Shown here in pieces: positions 61,991-64,000 of a stretch of 64,000 bases of DNA. The DNA comes from Bacillota bacterium. GTDB taxonomy: Bacteria > Bacillota > Clostridia > Lachnospirales > Lachnospiraceae. Each line of letters opens with the position of its first letter. Within the stretch, counting starts at the first letter, position 1. The notes below the pieces were generated by a model, which worked only from the letters and a program-made list of their open reading frames with translations, made no database searches and had not been told where the DNA came from. The DNA lies in NCBI GenBank assembly GCA_023402845.1, contig JAEYFP010000051.1, positions 1-64,000 of the forward strand, given 5' to 3'. The position numbers were made by a program, and so were the translations under genes.

Positions 61991-63028
61991 ATGGAAAAAA
62001 AAAGACCTATTTTAGGCATTACAATGGGAGATCCCACCAGCATCGGCCCGGAAATATCGGTAAAGGCTTTGAGCACCGGTGAAATATATGATAAATGCCG
62101 GCCGCTGATCATTGGAGATGCAGAAGTAATGTCTAATGCAGTAAAAATATTAAAGATTGAGGATCAGATTAAGATCCATCCGGTTAAGAGTGTGAAGGAA
62201 TCAATTTTTAAGCCGGGCGTCATTGATGTATATGATTTACATATGGTAGATATGAACAGGTTGATCTTGGGGAAGGTATCTAAACTTGGAGGGGAAACTG
62301 CTTTTCAATGTGTAAAAACTGTAATTGAGCTGGCTCTTAAAAATGAAGTTGAGGCAACGGTAACAAATGCACTGAATAAAGAAGCAATTAATATAGCCGG
62401 ACATCACTATTCGGGGCACACAGAAATTTATGCCGAATTAACGGGAACGGATAAATATACAATGATGCTTGCGCAGGACAAGCTTCGTGTAGTGCATGTA
62501 TCGACGCATGTATCCTTGCGGGAGGCCTGCGATAAGGTGAAGAAGCAAAGAATCGCTGATGTTATAAGGATCGCAAACGATGCCTGCAAAATGCTGGGTA
62601 TTCAGAACCCTAAAGTTGCGGTAGCCGGTCTGAATCCTCATTGCGGTGAAAATGGTTTGTTTGGAATGGAAGAGATTGAAGAAATCATGCCTGCGGTTTT
62701 ACAGGCGAGGCAGGAGGGCATCTGCGTGGAAGGACCGATTGCCCCTGATACGGTTTTTTCGAAGGCAAGAGGAGGATTATATGATATTGTGGTGGCGATG
62801 TATCATGATCAGGGACATATACCACTTAAAGTTTTAGGCTTTGAATACAATGCAAACGAGAATAAATGGAATGCGGTTGAGGGAGTAAATATTACGTTGG
62901 GACTTCCCATCATACGTACTTCTGTAGATCATGGAACAGCCTTTGAGTATGCGGGAACTGGGAAGGCAAATGAATCAAGCTTAGTAAATGCAATTGAATA
63001 TGCAATCATCCTCGCTGAGAATAAATAG
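61991..63028 (+). CDS. pdxA2: PdxA-family dehydrogenase (PdxA2-like, acid-sugar catabolism)
   Basis: 345-residue NAD-dependent oxidative decarboxylase of the 4-hydroxythreonine-4-phosphate dehydrogenase family. Seen: GITMGDPTSIGPEI at the N-terminus, metal His in YSGHTEIYAELTG, HVSTHVSLREAC, GLNPHCGENG, and the metal His in VAMYHDQGHIPLKVLGF. No other pyridoxine synthesis gene is present; a DUF1537 kinase follows 11 bases later. In the characterised D-threonate route the kinase makes 4-phospho-D-threonate and PdxA2 converts it to dihydroxyacetone phosphate and CO2. GGAAGGGGA precedes ATG. Confidence 0.9.
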   Translation: MEKKRPILGITMGDPTSIGPEISVKALSTGEIYDKCRPLIIGDAEVMSNAVKILKIEDQIKIHPVKSVKESIFKPGVIDVYDLHMVDMNRLILGKVSKLGGETAFQCVKTVIELALKNEVEATVTNALNKEAINIAGHHYSGHTEIYAELTGTDKYTMMLAQDKLRVVHVSTHVSLREACDKVKKQRIADVIRIANDACKMLGIQNPKVAVAGLNPHCGENGLFGMEEIEEIMPAVLQARQEGICVEGPIAPDTVFSKARGGLYDIVVAMYHDQGHIPLKVLGFEYNANENKWNAVEGVNITLGLPIIRTSVDHGTAFEYAGTGKANESSLVNAIEYAIILAENK

Positions 63029-63039
63029 GGGGATTGGAT

Positions 63040-64000
63040 ATGGTGAAAGTCTTGATTATTGCAGATGATTTTACGGGAGCATTGGATACCGGCATTCAGT
63101 TTGCAAAATATGGAATAGAGACGCAGATCATTACTGATTGGAAATTACTCAGAGCTTCCATTTCGGACACTGCAGAAGTTGTTGTTGTTGATTCAGAAAC
63201 GCGGGCGCTTTCTTCCGAGAAGGCATATGAGATTGTAAAATCAATTACAGGCGAGGCTGTCAGTCTGCATGCTGCAACAATATTTAAAAAAACAGACTCT
63301 GCCCTACGGGGAAATGTAGGTGCTGAATTTCAGGCGGTTCTTGACGGAACGAATGAAAATCAAATATACTTTATCCCGGCGTTTCCGGATATTAATAGAA
63401 TTACCAAAATGGGCACCCATTATATTGGCGGGGAACTTCTGGAAAACAGCGTATTTGGCAGGGATCCATTTGAACCGGTAAAAATTTCTTTTATCCCGGA
63501 ATTGCTTGCGAAGCAATGTGCATGCAGAATAGAAGTTGTTAAGAGGACAGATCAGCTTCCGCGAAGGATAGATACAGAAAAAACGATCTATGTCTTTGAT
63601 GCGGAGTACAAAGAAGATATTGAGGAGAGGACAAATGAATTAAAAAGATCGAATCAACTAAAGCTGCTGGCAGGCTGCGCAGGCTTTGCGGAATTCCTTC
63701 CCAAAGCACTGGAGCTTGAAATGGGTACTGCGGATCACGTTAAAAAGTCGAAGGGATTGTATGTGGCCTGCGGAAGCTTAAGCCCGATAACTAAGAAGCA
63801 AGTGGAATATATGGAGTTAAGAGGCGGCGTCAGAGTAAATCTTACCCCTGAACAAAAAGTAAATAAAGAATACTACAAAAGTGAAAAAGGAATTTTGTTT
63901 CTTGAGCAGTTATCTGATCTTTGTAAAAGAAATCCTTTTATCATTGTAGACACATTTGATTTGGAAGACAAGGCTGCTACTGTCGAATATGCAGAAAAAT
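63040..64000 (+). CDS. four-carbon acid sugar kinase (DUF1537), 3' end outside the window
   Basis: Partial gene: 320 codons are present and the frame is still open at the window edge; complete proteins are about 420-480 residues. Seen: IIADDFTGALDTGIQFAKYG at the start, KKTDSALRGNVGAEF (family signature, with substrate-binding residues), FIPAFPDINRITKMG, and VACGSLSPITKKQVEY at the start of the ATP-binding half. GGGGGA precedes ATG 63040. It phosphorylates D-threonate, D-erythronate or a 2-oxo-tetronate at the terminal hydroxyl. With the PdxA2-like gene it defines a DtnK/PdxA2-type pathway. Confidence 0.9.
   Translation, partial: MVKVLIIADDFTGALDTGIQFAKYGIETQIITDWKLLRASISDTAEVVVVDSETRALSSEKAYEIVKSITGEAVSLHAATIFKKTDSALRGNVGAEFQAVLDGTNENQIYFIPAFPDINRITKMGTHYIGGELLENSVFGRDPFEPVKISFIPELLAKQCACRIEVVKRTDQLPRRIDTEKTIYVFDAEYKEDIEERTNELKRSNQLKLLAGCAGFAEFLPKALELEMGTADHVKKSKGLYVACGSLSPITKKQVEYMELRGGVRVNLTPEQKVNKEYYKSEKGILFLEQLSDLCKRNPFIIVDTFDLEDKAATVEYAEK

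Noticed and set aside
61991..63028. Assignment of the PdxA-family gene to vitamin B6 synthesis
   Set aside because: No other pyridoxine genes are present and a DUF1537 kinase follows, so the PdxA2 catabolic role is favoured.
1..64000. CRISPR arrays, tRNA, rRNA, phage or intact transposase genes
   Set aside because: I looked for regular short repeats, cloverleaf ends and transposase motifs while reading and found none that could be supported.

Overview
The window looks like chromosomal DNA from a low-to-mid G+C Gram-positive of the Clostridia, most likely a gut-type Lachnospiraceae. That placement is inference. It rests on strong AGGAGG-type ribosome binding sites, solute-binding lipoproteins with Gram-positive style signal peptides, two YesM/YesN two-component pairs, an ECF-type transporter and a wealth of glycoside and peptide catabolism. 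I saw no rRNA, tRNA, CRISPR array, phage module or intact insertion sequence.

Layout. 0.1-7.6 kb: a YesM/YesN pair followed by two cytoplasmic GH78 alpha-L-rhamnosidase-family proteins, closed by a long hairpin terminator. 7.7-9.0 kb: a graveyard of gene remnants (AAA/DUF234 ATPase, VbhA/Fic protein, winged helix, YbaK-type deacylase). 9.0-11.8 kb: a WYL regulator, a ClbS/DfsB protein, a GyrI-like protein and a small protein with an internal duplication.

11.8-35.8 kb: a LysR regulator and a long co-directional array. It encodes an aminotransferase, aspartate dehydrogenase, an M20 N-carbamoyl-amino-acid hydrolase, a dihydroorotase/hydantoinase-type amidohydrolase, an AstE/aspartoacylase, a VOC protein, a C69 dipeptidase, two tandem P-II proteins, a DUF362 ferredoxin-like protein, a second aminotransferase, another amidohydrolase, a complete Dpp/Opp transporter, an SDR, a NAD-epimerase, an M14 carboxypeptidase and a DegT-like protein. 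Together they read as a system that imports modified peptides or N-capped/cyclised amino acids, removes caps and rings, and delivers amino nitrogen to central metabolism with its own P-II sensors. I regard it as the strongest candidate for an undescribed system. Two members carry disabling lesions in this sequence: an in-frame stop in the binding protein and a poly-A frameshift in the DegT-like gene.

36.0-36.8 kb: a shortened DUF4317 gene and a tiny gene. 36.8-45.7 kb: an AraC regulator divergent from a G+C-richer, translationally coupled block of two fused ABC permease-ATPases, an MFS protein and a complete ECF module (S, T, fused A-A). It resembles yersiniabactin-type (YbtA/P/Q/X) metallophore uptake joined to an ECF importer.

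45.9-58.8 kb: a carbohydrate unit made of an IlvD/Edd dehydratase, a sugar ABC importer, a very large glycosyl hydrolase-like protein, a second YesM/YesN pair and a glycerate kinase. 58.8-64.0 kb: a PrpR-N type regulator with a degenerate AAA+ domain, divergent from an operon of iron-containing alcohol dehydrogenase, PdxA2-like dehydrogenase and a DUF1537 acid-sugar kinase (cut by the window end). This is a four-carbon acid sugar (threonate/erythronate type) pathway, with three copies of a TTTCA-N3-TGAAA-type dyad in the divergent promoter region.
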